Shown here in pieces: positions 33,454 to 40,751 of a stretch of 64,000 bases of DNA. Positions within the stretch are counted from its first letter, which is position 1. Each line of letters opens with the position of its first letter. Below the pieces are notes generated by a model. It ran no database searches. It saw only the letters and a list, made by a program, of their open reading frames with translations, and was not told the origin of the DNA. Location: positions 811,001 through 875,000 of the forward strand of contig NC_012491.1 of NCBI RefSeq assembly GCF_000010165.1. The letters are read 5' to 3'. The position numbers and the translations under genes are program-made. This DNA is from Brevibacillus brevis NBRC 100599. GTDB lineage: Bacteria; Bacillota; Bacilli; Brevibacillales; Brevibacillaceae.

Positions 33454-34023
33454 GTGAATCCAGAAACCGATGATCCTAAACAAGTTGTTTTACAGGTTGG
33501 AGGGGTATTAAAAAAAATTCGTAAAGAGAAGCATTTGAGCCTGGAAGATTTATCAGAATTATCCGGTGTGAGCAAGCTGACACTTGGAAATATTGAGCGT
33601 GGAGAAACCAACCCAACAATCGGGGTGCTATGGAAAATTTCGAAATGCTTATCTATCCCACTCTTGGCGTTATTCTCAACCGAGAACAGTGTAAATCTGT
33701 CCAGAGCTGGGAAGGGACTCAGAATTGCTGGGGATAATAAAGATTGGGTCATTGAGCCAATCTTTCAAAACGTAAGTAATGAAATTGAAACGTGTAGAGC
33801 TTATTTACAGCCGAATAGCTCATACTATCCAGAGAAGCATCACCACAATACAACGGAAATTGCGACGGTCATGTCAGGAACCCTTTCCATCCATGTAAAT
33901 AATGAGTCATACGTCTTGAATCAGTATGATTCGATTAGTTTTTGTGCAGATGGCACGCATTCCTATATAAATCAGTCCGACGAGCTTGTTGTGCTCCATA
34001 TTATATTGAAATACGGGGTTTAA
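33454..34023 (+). CDS. XRE-cupin transcriptional regulator
   Basis: A 189-residue regulator. Residues about 14-70 form an XRE helix-turn-helix (IRKEKHLSLEDLSELSGVSKLTLGNIERGETNPTIGVLWKI). Residues about 110-189 form a cupin_2 sensor barrel (YYPEKHHHNTTEIATVMSGTLSI, ...YDSISFCADGTHSYINQ). The GTG start has AAAGGGAGG upstream. This class controls neighbouring metabolic or transport genes in response to a small molecule bound in the cupin. The obvious target is the MFS gene 170 bp downstream, from which it is separated by a terminator and a 24-bp palindrome. Confidence 0.85.
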   Translation: MNPETDDPKQVVLQVGGVLKKIRKEKHLSLEDLSELSGVSKLTLGNIERGETNPTIGVLWKISKCLSIPLLALFSTENSVNLSRAGKGLRIAGDNKDWVIEPIFQNVSNEIETCRAYLQPNSSYYPEKHHHNTTEIATVMSGTLSIHVNNESYVLNQYDSISFCADGTHSYINQSDELVVLHIILKYGV

Positions 34024-34061
34024 TATCGATCCCTTGTATGTTCATAGACTACCACGACTAT

Positions 34062-34104
34062 GACCCTTTATCGACCGAATGGTTGCTAGAGGGTCTTTTT
34101 TATA
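34062..34104 (+). terminator. Terminator after XRE-cupin gene
   Basis: GACCCT pairs with AGGGTC across a 22-nt loop that can pair further internally, then six Ts. Confidence 0.65.
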
Positions 34105-34126
34105 TTATAGTATACGTAATTTGTTA

Positions 34127-34150
34127 AAAAGTATATTATAATATACTTTT
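34127..34150. promoter_or_regulatory. Perfect 24-bp palindrome in front of MFS gene
   Basis: The 12-bp half AAAAGTATATTA is followed by its exact complement. A related site, GTAT-N6-ATAC, lies at 33320-33333 upstream of the XRE-cupin gene. Both fit a dimeric operator for that regulator, which would then control itself and the transporter. Confidence 0.55.
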
Positions 34151-34196
34151 GCTAATGAACTCCTGTATCCAATCTAATAGACAAAGAGGGAAAATG

Positions 34197-35450
34197 ATGA
34201 GCACGCAAGAGATGAAATCAAAACCAAATGTTGCCAGATCAGCAGTTTGGGTGGTTATTGTAGGAATCATATTTATTGCAGCCAATTTACGGGCTCCTTT
34301 AACCTCAGTGGGGCCTCTAGTTGGTCTTATTAGGGACGATGTTCATATTTCGAATACGCTGGCAGGTATGATTACCACGTTGCCCCTATTAGCTTTTGCA
34401 CTTTTTTCTCCTATTGTTCCTAAATTAGGACGAAGGTTTGGAGTAGAAGGAATCATTCTAATTTCCATCATCCTTCTTACTTTTGGGGTTATTTTGCGTT
34501 CTTTCTCAGGAATCGGTACTTTATATATCGGTACCGCTGTTCTTGGATTGGCAATTTCCGTTTCTAATGTATTGTTGCCAAGTCTTATAAAGCGGGAGTT
34601 TCCTAGACAAATTGGTTTAATGACTGGTGTATATTCCATTTCTATGAATTTATTAGGGGCAATTGCATCTGGTATTAGTGTTCCCATTGCAGTTGGATTA
34701 GGAGTTGGATGGCGAGGGGCGTTGGGAATATGGGCCATTCTTAGTTTGGTATCTGTATTATTTTGGTTACCTCAAATGAAACGCCGCAATAGGGAAACAG
34801 CCACGATTCAAAATCAATCGGCGGATAGCAGTGTGAATATATGGCGTTCCGCACTAGCGTGGCAAGTAACCTTGTTTATGGGACTCCAATCTACGTTTTT
34901 CTATGTACTAATTACATGGCTACCTGAAATCTTAAAACAGCAAGGAATAAGTTCAGATCAAGCTGGTTGGTTCCTATCCGTTATGCAGTTAGCCGTGCTT
35001 CCCTTTACTTTTATCGTTCCGATTATCGCTGGGCGTATGTCCAGCCAACGTTTATTAGTTACGATTACGGCCATTTTGCTTTTAATGGGAACGCTTGGAT
35101 TACTTTACGGTAGCGCGAATTTCATTGTTTGGTGGATCATCATGCTCGGAATTGGTGGAGGTTTTGCATTTAGTTTATCGATGATGTTTTTTGGTTTACG
35201 TACAGAGAATGCTCAACAGGCTGCAGAGCTGTCCGGTATGGCTCAATCAGTTGGATACCTGCTTGCCGCAATAGGCCCGACCCTTTTCGGATATCTGCAT
35301 GATGCAACGGATAGCTGGACGGTTCCCCTTCTACTTTTGGTTTGTGCGTCAATCTTGCTCTTTGTATTTGGTCTAGGTGCAGCTAGAAATCGTTCTATTG
35401 GTTCAAAAGCAACGATTCCACCGAGTAACACTCCGCCAAATGCGAAGTAA
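34197..35450 (+). CDS. MFS transporter, CynX/NimT type
   Basis: A 417-residue major facilitator with 12 predicted TM helices. It opens with the FIAANLRAPLTSVGPLVGLIRDDVHISNTLAGMITTLPLLAFALFSP block typical of the cyanate/2-nitroimidazole (CynX/NimT/YycB) subfamily, with a GRRFGVEG loop between helices 2 and 3. I choose the second of two adjacent ATGs (34194/34197) given the AGAGGG site; the frame could be read from 34149 but has no ribosome binding site there. The substrate is unknown. It is probably controlled by the XRE-cupin protein upstream. Confidence 0.85.
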   Translation: MSTQEMKSKPNVARSAVWVVIVGIIFIAANLRAPLTSVGPLVGLIRDDVHISNTLAGMITTLPLLAFALFSPIVPKLGRRFGVEGIILISIILLTFGVILRSFSGIGTLYIGTAVLGLAISVSNVLLPSLIKREFPRQIGLMTGVYSISMNLLGAIASGISVPIAVGLGVGWRGALGIWAILSLVSVLFWLPQMKRRNRETATIQNQSADSSVNIWRSALAWQVTLFMGLQSTFFYVLITWLPEILKQQGISSDQAGWFLSVMQLAVLPFTFIVPIIAGRMSSQRLLVTITAILLLMGTLGLLYGSANFIVWWIIMLGIGGGFAFSLSMMFFGLRTENAQQAAELSGMAQSVGYLLAAIGPTLFGYLHDATDSWTVPLLLLVCASILLFVFGLGAARNRSIGSKATIPPSNTPPNAK

Positions 35451-35506
35451 GCAAACCAGGCGTGCACTTTTAGCTTTCCCAGCCTATGGCCAAAAAGAAA
35501 AGGAAA

Positions 35507-35541
35507 CAAGCTGATGTCGATGGAGTTTCGACGTCAGCTTG
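35507..35541. terminator. Hairpin between convergent genes
   Basis: CAAGCTGATGTCGA pairs with TCGACGTCAGCTTG (one mismatch) around TGGAGTT. There is no T run, so it may be a weak terminator or an RNA stabiliser. Confidence 0.5.
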
Positions 35542-35599
35542 TAGATGAGAGGATGCTATGTTTTTATCTATTATGGATACAGTTATCCAATTGGTCTGA

Positions 35600-36166
35600 T
35601 TAGCCTAAACGTTTGATCAGGTTCATATTTCCAGAACTTCTGATCACAATCCATCCGTCAGGAATAGGCGAGCCTAGCATCACCCATACCTCCTGATTAG
35701 AGGGAGCGTTGTTCAGATTTTTAAGCAGGTTCATGGTTCCGGTACTTCTGATCACAACCCATCCAGGTGGCATTGGGGAACCGAGCATGACCCAAACCTC
35801 CTCATTAGAAGAGGCGCTGTTCAGATTTTTAAGCAGGTTCATGGTTCCGGTACTTCTGATGACGACCCATCCAGGTGGCATTGGGGAACCAAGCATGACC
35901 CAAACTTCGTAACCAGCCGGAGCATTGTTCATATCCTTAATCAGGTTCATGGTTCCGGTACTTCTGATCACGACCCATCCGCTTGGAATAGGGGAGCCGA
36001 GCATGACCCAGACTTCCTGACCAAATGCGGCATTTTTGATTATTGTTTTTGCGGAGGCTGGCGCCTTCTTCTGTAAAGGTAGAGCGGCCCCATGGGCTTC
36101 TGCGGCTAAACATGGTACAGCGACAACTGAGCTTAATGTCAGGATGATCAAGGCTTTCTTAAACAT
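35600..36166 (-). CDS. Secreted tandem-repeat protein (four P-x-GWVVIRSTG repeats)
   Basis: A 188-residue exported protein. The ATG at 36166 is preceded by AAAGG and yields a signal peptide ending in CLAAEA. The mature protein is nearly all repeat: four units of 36 residues, each reading EVWVMLGSPxPxGWVVIRSTG, then MNLxKxLN. The middle two are almost identical at DNA level, indicating recent unit duplication. A second protein with a diverged version of the same repeat (P-x-GWVV-x-R) is encoded at 56022-56585. I do not recognise the family. The repeat length and regular W/V/I pattern suggest a beta-rich, surface-exposed protein. Function is unknown. Confidence 0.8.
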   Translation of the reverse strand: MFKKALIILTLSSVVAVPCLAAEAHGAALPLQKKAPASAKTIIKNAAFGQEVWVMLGSPIPSGWVVIRSTGTMNLIKDMNNAPAGYEVWVMLGSPMPPGWVVIRSTGTMNLLKNLNSASSNEEVWVMLGSPMPPGWVVIRSTGTMNLLKNLNNAPSNQEVWVMLGSPIPDGWIVIRSSGNMNLIKRLG

Positions 36167-36337
36167 GAACATCAACCTTTCTTGACAATAGTAATGTAGC
36201 TCTGAAACGCTCATCGAGTGGATGCTATGAGATAGATATTATCGCTCCTCCCTAAAAATGCCTATATATACCATTTTATAGGATGACCATCCCTTTTACT
36301 TTAGGAGATATTGTCGAATAGTAGACAAAATATAAAA

Positions 36338-36356
36338 AGCACCCAAAAAGGGTGCT
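36338..36356 (-). terminator. Terminator of coat/adhB operon
   Basis: On the minus strand AGCACCC pairs with GGGTGCT around TTTTT and is followed by TTTTTATATTTT. Confidence 0.85.
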
Positions 36357-36361
36357 TCACT

Positions 36362-36655
36362 TCACGGAAGATGTAACGCGGTCTGGATATTTTGCTGATC
36401 CAATTCAATCTGCTCGGCAATATTCCATGGATGGTACCAGCCTCGCTCAATCATGTATAGGCTGATCTTTTCGTGCAAATCGATTGCTTCTTCCAATTGC
36501 TTGGTTAGTGTTGCCTTAATTTCTGGGGTGCCTGTTTCTGTCAGTGCCATCGCATAATTCCGTACACCGCTCTTTGCGGAGATGAGAAGGTCCATGGCGA
36601 TTACTTGATCCGTCAGGCCACCCATACCAGCTAAGCTTTGAAGAATGCCAGTCAT
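36362..36655 (-). CDS. CotF-type spore coat protein (YraD-like)
   Basis: A 97-residue protein with the Coat_F helical pattern: DQVIAMDLLISAKSGVRNYAMALTETGTPEIKATLTKQLEEAIDLHEKISLYMIERGWYHP. It is the last gene of a five-gene minus-strand operon whose order (coat small, coat F, alcohol dehydrogenase, coat small, coat F) equals B. subtilis yraG-yraF-adhB-yraE-yraD. It is expected to be made in the mother cell and packed into the spore coat. A terminator follows within 10 bp. Confidence 0.8.
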   Translation of the reverse strand: MTGILQSLAGMGGLTDQVIAMDLLISAKSGVRNYAMALTETGTPEIKATLTKQLEEAIDLHEKISLYMIERGWYHPWNIAEQIELDQQNIQTALHLP

Positions 36656-36667
36656 GCGTTTGTCCCC

Positions 36668-36862
36668 CTATGAATTTGCTTTTGTCAGTAGAGAGCTCAG
36701 CTCCTGAAGCTGTCTGGTGGATACGAGAACATCGTCAGCCAAAAGCTGTCTCAACGTCTCATCGGAAACGAGGCCTTGCATTGTCTTGGACTTGGTCATG
36801 CAAATGGTTTTAAAAGTAGCAATTTCATGCAGTTCAAGCTGTTCGTGCAATCCGTAACTCAT
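36668..36862 (-). CDS. Small spore coat-associated protein (YraE-like)
   Basis: A 64-residue protein, LHEQLELHEIATFKTICMTKSKTMQGLVSDETLRQLLADDV, matching the short YraE/YraG partner of CotF-like proteins (compare the paralogue at 38430-38675). It probably forms a helical heterodimer with the CotF-type protein encoded 12 bp downstream. GGAGG lies just upstream of the ATG. Confidence 0.75.
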   Translation of the reverse strand: MSYGLHEQLELHEIATFKTICMTKSKTMQGLVSDETLRQLLADDVLVSTRQLQELSSLLTKANS

Positions 36863-36892
36863 CGCAGAGGTCCCCTCCTTCCCATCATTTGA

Positions 36893-38029
36893 TCAAGGCT
36901 TTAGAACGACTTTGATGCAATTGTCCGTTTTCGTATCAAACACTTCGTATCCACGCTTTGCTTCACCCAAGGGAATGACGTGCGTGATGATGTCGCCTGG
37001 ATCGACTTTTCCGGTGGTAATGAGCTCATACATATAGGGCATGTAGTGGATCACAGGAGCTTGTCCGGAACGTATGTTGACATTGCGCTGCATGATGTCT
37101 CCGAGAGGGAAGGCATTATAGCGCCCGCCATAAACACCGGTAATTTGGATCGTACCGCCTTTGCGGACTGCTTGGGAAGCGATGACGATTGCCCCCATAG
37201 CGCCTCCTTGCAGCTTCAAGCCACTCGCTAGAAACTCCAGGTCGGACATTTTTCCATCCATACCAACAGCATCGATGACAACATCAGCGCCACCCTTCGT
37301 GATTTCTTTCAGGTAGTTACCGATATTTTCCTTTTGCTCAAAGTTAACGATTTCTACGTTGTTCGTACGTTTTGCATGTTGCAGGCGGTACTCGATATAA
37401 TCAACCGCGATCACACGTTTTGCACCTTTCAGCCAGCAAAACTTTTGGACAAGAAGACCTACGGGTCCGCAGCCCAGAACGATCACGGTATCCCCGTCTT
37501 TGACACCTGCGTTATCTACGCTCCAATAGGCAGTTGGCATGGCATCGGCAATCAAGCACAGCTTTTCATCCTCTACTTCGCAGTTTTCAGGTAGCTTGAA
37601 ATGGGTAAAGTTCGCAAACGGCACCCGCAAATACTCTGCCTGTCCCCCAGGATAACCGCCAGTTGTACCGGAATATCCGAAAAAACCACCCATATCGCCA
37701 TTCTCGTTTGAATTGTCACATTGGCTTTCTAAATGGTTTTTGCAATAAAAGCATTCGCCGCAAGCGATCGTAAATGGAATAATGACGCGATCGCCCTTTT
37801 TCAGCTTGGTTACACCAGGGCCAACCTCTTCGACAATACCCATTGGTTCGTGACCGATAATATAATCCTCTTGCAAATTGGGGATCATGCCATGAACTAA
37901 ATGGAGATCGGATCCGCATATGGCGGTGCTTGTCAATTTCACGATCATATCATCGGGTTTTTCAAGCTTCGGATCGGGCACCTCTTTTACTACTACGTTT
38001 TTAATGCCTTGGTATGTAACAGCTTTCAT
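36893..38029 (-). CDS. adhB: Zinc-dependent alcohol dehydrogenase in coat operon
   Basis: A 378-residue medium-chain dehydrogenase. Catalytic zinc ligands are in ICGSDLHL and GHEPMGIVEEVG. The structural zinc site CGECFYCKNHLESQC is complete. The Rossmann fold follows with VIVLGCGPVGLLVQKFC. It resembles glutathione-independent formaldehyde dehydrogenases of the AdhB type. Its place in the middle of a coat-protein operon is conserved with B. subtilis, so expression during sporulation is likely; whether the enzyme acts in the coat or the mother cell is unknown. Confidence 0.85.
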   Translation of the reverse strand: MKAVTYQGIKNVVVKEVPDPKLEKPDDMIVKLTSTAICGSDLHLVHGMIPNLQEDYIIGHEPMGIVEEVGPGVTKLKKGDRVIIPFTIACGECFYCKNHLESQCDNSNENGDMGGFFGYSGTTGGYPGGQAEYLRVPFANFTHFKLPENCEVEDEKLCLIADAMPTAYWSVDNAGVKDGDTVIVLGCGPVGLLVQKFCWLKGAKRVIAVDYIEYRLQHAKRTNNVEIVNFEQKENIGNYLKEITKGGADVVIDAVGMDGKMSDLEFLASGLKLQGGAMGAIVIASQAVRKGGTIQITGVYGGRYNAFPLGDIMQRNVNIRSGQAPVIHYMPYMYELITTGKVDPGDIITHVIPLGEAKRGYEVFDTKTDNCIKVVLKP

Positions 38030-38044
38030 CGATAAGTTCCTCCA

Positions 38045-38416
38045 TCAGTGGTGTTCATCTGGTGTCCGATCGAACATGCTTTTTCGCGAAGTATCTTCAG
38101 GGAAAAGGTTCATTTGCCCGATTTGGATCGTTTCCAAGGCTGAGAGGTGGTCTAGTTGATACTGTTCATGAAGCTCGTAGGGATGGAACCATTTTTTACT
38201 GAGCATCAGCTCGGCGATTTCTTGATGGAGAGCAATTCCTTGGTGGAGTTGTTTCCGCAATACGGCTCTTGCTTCCGGAGTAATGGTTTCAGTCAGAGCG
38301 ATTGCTGTGTTTCGGACGCCTTCCTTGGCACGAATGAGGAAGTCCATAGCAAAAGTCATATCTGCTTTCTCCGGCATGTTTAACGCATTTATGGGATCTT
38401 GATAATCGTTGTTCAT
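38045..38416 (-). CDS. CotF-type spore coat protein (YraF-like)
   Basis: A 123-residue Coat_F protein: [64 protein letters not shown], then a charged tail. It is paralogous to the protein at 36362-36655 (same LI-AK-GVRN-A-ALTET core). It lies 15 bp upstream of adhB and 13 bp downstream of its small partner, and GGTG-type ribosome binding sites precede each gene. Confidence 0.8.
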   Translation of the reverse strand: MNNDYQDPINALNMPEKADMTFAMDFLIRAKEGVRNTAIALTETITPEARAVLRKQLHQGIALHQEIAELMLSKKWFHPYELHEQYQLDHLSALETIQIGQMNLFPEDTSRKSMFDRTPDEHH

Positions 38417-38429
38417 CGGATTTTCACCT

Positions 38430-38675
38430 TCAGTTTATGATGGGGGTCGGGCGAGTTTGCGGGATCGGTGCCTGGAAGGGTGCGTTCTTGTAAATAGCCT
38501 GAAGCTCCTCGATTGCTTGCAAGGATTGTTCTACGTCTTTTTGCATCAGCGCTCGTAAATCCTGATCGAATACGATGCCTTGCATCAGCTTGGATTTGGC
38601 GAGACAGAGTGTTTTGAAGTTGAGTACTTCATGAATATCCAGTGATTCATGGGCAGCCAGCGTCTGTTTATTCAT
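38430..38675 (-). CDS. Small spore coat-associated protein (YraG-like)
   Basis: An 81-residue protein, first gene of the coat/adhB operon. [39 protein letters not shown] aligns with the 64-residue paralogue at 36668-36862; a Pro-rich tail follows ([10 protein letters not shown]). AAAAGGAGG precedes its ATG by seven bases. A sporulation sigma promoter should lie within 38676-38760, but I could not assign one with confidence. Confidence 0.75.
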   Translation of the reverse strand: MNKQTLAAHESLDIHEVLNFKTLCLAKSKLMQGIVFDQDLRALMQKDVEQSLQAIEELQAIYKNAPFQAPIPQTRPTPIIN

Positions 38676-38829
38676 CGTACAATCCTCCTTTTGGGCGTTT
38701 TTACAGTTCTATTCTGTCCTAAGCACATCTTGGTATTCCAAAGAAGTCTTCCGACGGGGTTTTTGTTTTCTGAATAGTCAGTACAAAAAGGGGGTGGGTG
38801 TGTCACAAGTAAACAAAGGAGGGACGAGC

Positions 38830-38919
38830 ATGGCAAAAGAGTTCTTTGAGCTAAAAATAAAAAACCTCTCCCTTATGAGGAGAGGCGATAGAGACATTAG
38901 AATGATTGCGAAGCTTTAG
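38830..38919 (+). CDS. Possible 29-residue small ORF
   Basis: An ATG with an ideal AAAGGAGGG site seven bases upstream opens a short frame (MAKEFFELKIKNLSLMRRG...). The frame runs through the minus-strand terminator of the DUF805 gene and overlaps the 3-prime end of that gene, so most of it cannot be an independent protein sequence. It may be a truncated gene start or a regulatory small ORF. Evidence is the ribosome binding site only. Confidence 0.25.
   Translation: MAKEFFELKIKNLSLMRRGDRDIRMIAKL
38858..38886 (-). terminator. Terminator of DUF805 gene
   Basis: On the minus strand CCTCTCC pairs with GGAGAGG around TCATAAG, then TTTTTTATTTTT. Confidence 0.85.
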
Positions 38920-39250
38920 GATTCGCACCGTATTGGTTGTCTCCCTGGCTGTCTTGACACATGAAAACGATCAAGATAATTGCACCGATAAAAGGAATTA
39001 ACCCAAGAAGCATCCACCAACCACTTCTTCCTGTATCGTGCAATCGGCGAGCAGTTACGCTCAAACTAGGCAGTAATACTGCTAGTGAATAGATATAGCC
39101 CAAAACAGATGCAGTACCAATTAATGAGTCTACGAGAGCAATTACCAGAGATACGATGATGTTGAACAAAGTGAACATCCAATATTCTTGACGTCTAGCT
39201 CTTCCTGCAAAAGCGACGTATTGTTTCAATACGCTTGTATACCAATGCAT
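38897..39250 (-). CDS. DUF805 family membrane protein
   Basis: A 117-residue membrane protein of the DUF805 (YhaH-like) family. It opens with YTSVLKQYVAFAGRARRQEYWMFTLFN, the family's R-x-R-R-x-E-x-W motif, and has three or four TM helices and the LLPSLSVTARRLHDTGRSGWW segment with the conserved RLHD-x-x-xSGWW. The ATG at 39250 (GGGGGAAA upstream) is preferred to 39310. Function is unknown for the family. The gene is monocistronic. Confidence 0.85.
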   Translation of the reverse strand: MHWYTSVLKQYVAFAGRARRQEYWMFTLFNIIVSLVIALVDSLIGTASVLGYIYSLAVLLPSLSVTARRLHDTGRSGWWMLLGLIPFIGAIILIVFMCQDSQGDNQYGANPKASQSF

Positions 39251-39388
39251 GATAATTTCCCCCTTTCTTCTAAATTTTGACACACTTCGATATTTTATCA
39301 CTAAACCCAAGGGATTAGAACCATATTCTGCTAAGTTTCCCTGATGCTATTGAATCAATTTTTAATAGGACAAAAGTAATGGGTATTT

Positions 39389-39478
39389 ATGAACGAGATA
39401 GAGGAAAAAGTAAGACAAACCGAGTTTTGGATGCTACTACAGGGGGAAATGACGCTTGGAACAAAAAACAGAACATAA
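39389..39478 (+). CDS. Short upstream ORF overlapping the speD start
   Basis: A 29-codon ATG frame ([20 protein letters not shown]...) ends 22 nt inside speD, in a different frame. Its own ribosome binding site is weak. If translated, its ribosomes would cross the speD ribosome binding site and TTG start, so it could couple or damp speD translation. There is no comparative evidence here. Confidence 0.25.
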   Translation: MNEIEEKVRQTEFWMLLQGEMTLGTKNRT

Positions 39479-40265
39479 CGTTACGCTGCATGGCTTCAAT
39501 AATTTGACCAAGTCACTCAGCTTCAATATGTACGACATCTGCTACACGAAAACAAAAGAGGAACGGGAAGCGTATATCGAATACATAGATGAACAATACA
39601 ATGCAGAGAGATTGACGAGTATCCTGAAAAACGTGTCGGATATTATCGGCGCACATGTACTGAATGTGGCCAAGCAAGATTATGTACCTCAAGGCGCGAG
39701 CGTCACTTTTCTTGTATCCGAGGGGCCTGTTGTAGAAGTCCCTACTGAATCTTATGAGGAATCCCCCGGACCTTTGCCTGAAAATGTGGTGCTGCAATTG
39801 GACAAGAGCCATATTACGGTGCATACGTATCCAGAGTACCATCCAACAGAGGGCATCAGTACATTCCGGGCCGATATCGACGTGTCGACTTGTGGCGAAA
39901 TTTCCCCGCTCAAAGCGCTCAATTATTTAATTCGTTCGTTTGATACAGACCTGATGACAATTGATTACAAGGTGCGCGGTTTTACCCGGGATATCCATGG
40001 ATATAAGCTGTTTATCGATCACGACATCAGTTCTATCCAAAATTATATTCCCGAGGAAATTAAGGAATTGTTCCACATGATTGATGTGAATGTGTACCAA
40101 GATAATATTTTCCACACGAAATGCAAACGCAGGGAATTTGATCTGAACAATTATTTGTTTGGATACACGAAGGATAGGCTGACACCAGAGGAGCAGGAGG
40201 ATATTACGAAGCAATTGCAGATAGAGATGGACGAGATTTACTATGGGAAAAATTTTGTGAATTAA
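39456..40265 (+). CDS. speD: S-adenosylmethionine decarboxylase proenzyme (E. coli type)
   Basis: A 269-residue proenzyme strongly similar to E. coli SpeD from first to last residue: [20 protein letters not shown], the processing site [13 protein letters not shown] (cleavage K117-S118, giving the pyruvoyl cofactor), then [23 protein letters not shown] and [10 protein letters not shown] at the end. It makes decarboxylated SAM, the aminopropyl donor for spermidine. Start is TTG with AGGGGGA upstream. It is the long class 1A form rather than the ~125-residue form of B. subtilis, and no speE lies beside it. A short overlapping ORF precedes it. Confidence 0.93.
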   Translation: MEQKTEHNVTLHGFNNLTKSLSFNMYDICYTKTKEEREAYIEYIDEQYNAERLTSILKNVSDIIGAHVLNVAKQDYVPQGASVTFLVSEGPVVEVPTESYEESPGPLPENVVLQLDKSHITVHTYPEYHPTEGISTFRADIDVSTCGEISPLKALNYLIRSFDTDLMTIDYKVRGFTRDIHGYKLFIDHDISSIQNYIPEEIKELFHMIDVNVYQDNIFHTKCKRREFDLNNYLFGYTKDRLTPEEQEDITKQLQIEMDEIYYGKNFVN

Positions 40266-40282
40266 AGAGGAAGCTTTTTTCG

Positions 40283-40507
40283 TAGCTGTAGTGGGGGAAA
40301 GAAGCGCATTTCCAGTCTACGCTTCGGCCTCCGCCCCGCAAGGGGGATTGACTGTCCGCTCCAAAATGAATGGCGGGAGCGCTTCAAACGTAGACAGTTT
40401 CGAGGAAGTATCTCATAAGTGAAGCTGAAATTCCCCGCCATTCATTCCTACGCTGAGTTGGGCTCCAGAGGCGCTTGGACTGGAAATGCACTTCTTTCCA
40501 CGCAGCT
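40283..40507. repeat. Long nested-hairpin intergenic repeat, unit 1
   Basis: GAAAGAAGCGCATTTCCAGTC (about 40298) faces GACTGGAAATGCACTTCTTTC (about 40478-40498), with an inner pair TGAATGGCGGG / CCCGCCATTCA. Between them is a CCGCCCCGCAAGGGGGATTGACTGTCC-like core shared with the units at 51.8, 52.1 and 60.4 kb. It lies just behind speD and has no ORF. A second hairpin (CATGGCACATGTTT at 40668, complement at 40725) lies further right. Otherwise 40266-40751 is featureless. Confidence 0.75.
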
Positions 40508-40667
40508 TTGTGTGTTTCCCTGAACATTAATTCAAAGATCGAAAATCGAAGTACTTTCTACAGGTTACACAATACGATGAAACAAAAGATCATCTCTCTC
40601 AAAAGACTTCTAGACATCACTAACAAAATGATCTAACCCCCGAAATAATCCTCTGCTGTTCGAAAGT

Positions 40668-40738
40668 CATGGCACATGTTTGGAAGGAGACCGCCCGAAC
40701 GAAGAGAGGATATAGGCGACTGGAAAACATGTGCCATG
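40668..40738. repeat. 14-bp inverted repeat behind 572-aa gene
   Basis: CATGGCACATGTTT at 40668-40681 is exactly complementary to AAACATGTGCCATG at 40725-40738, with a 43-nt loop. It sits 14 bp past the stop of the minus-strand gene, but no T run follows. It may be a terminator of unusual type or a decayed repeat. Confidence 0.5.
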
Positions 40739-40751
40739 GCTTCCCCCGACC

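Noticed and set aside
40283..40507. Consideration as a CRISPR array or riboswitch
   Set aside because: It has one pair of nested inverted arms, not short direct repeats with spacers, and no gene downstream in the right orientation for a riboswitch.
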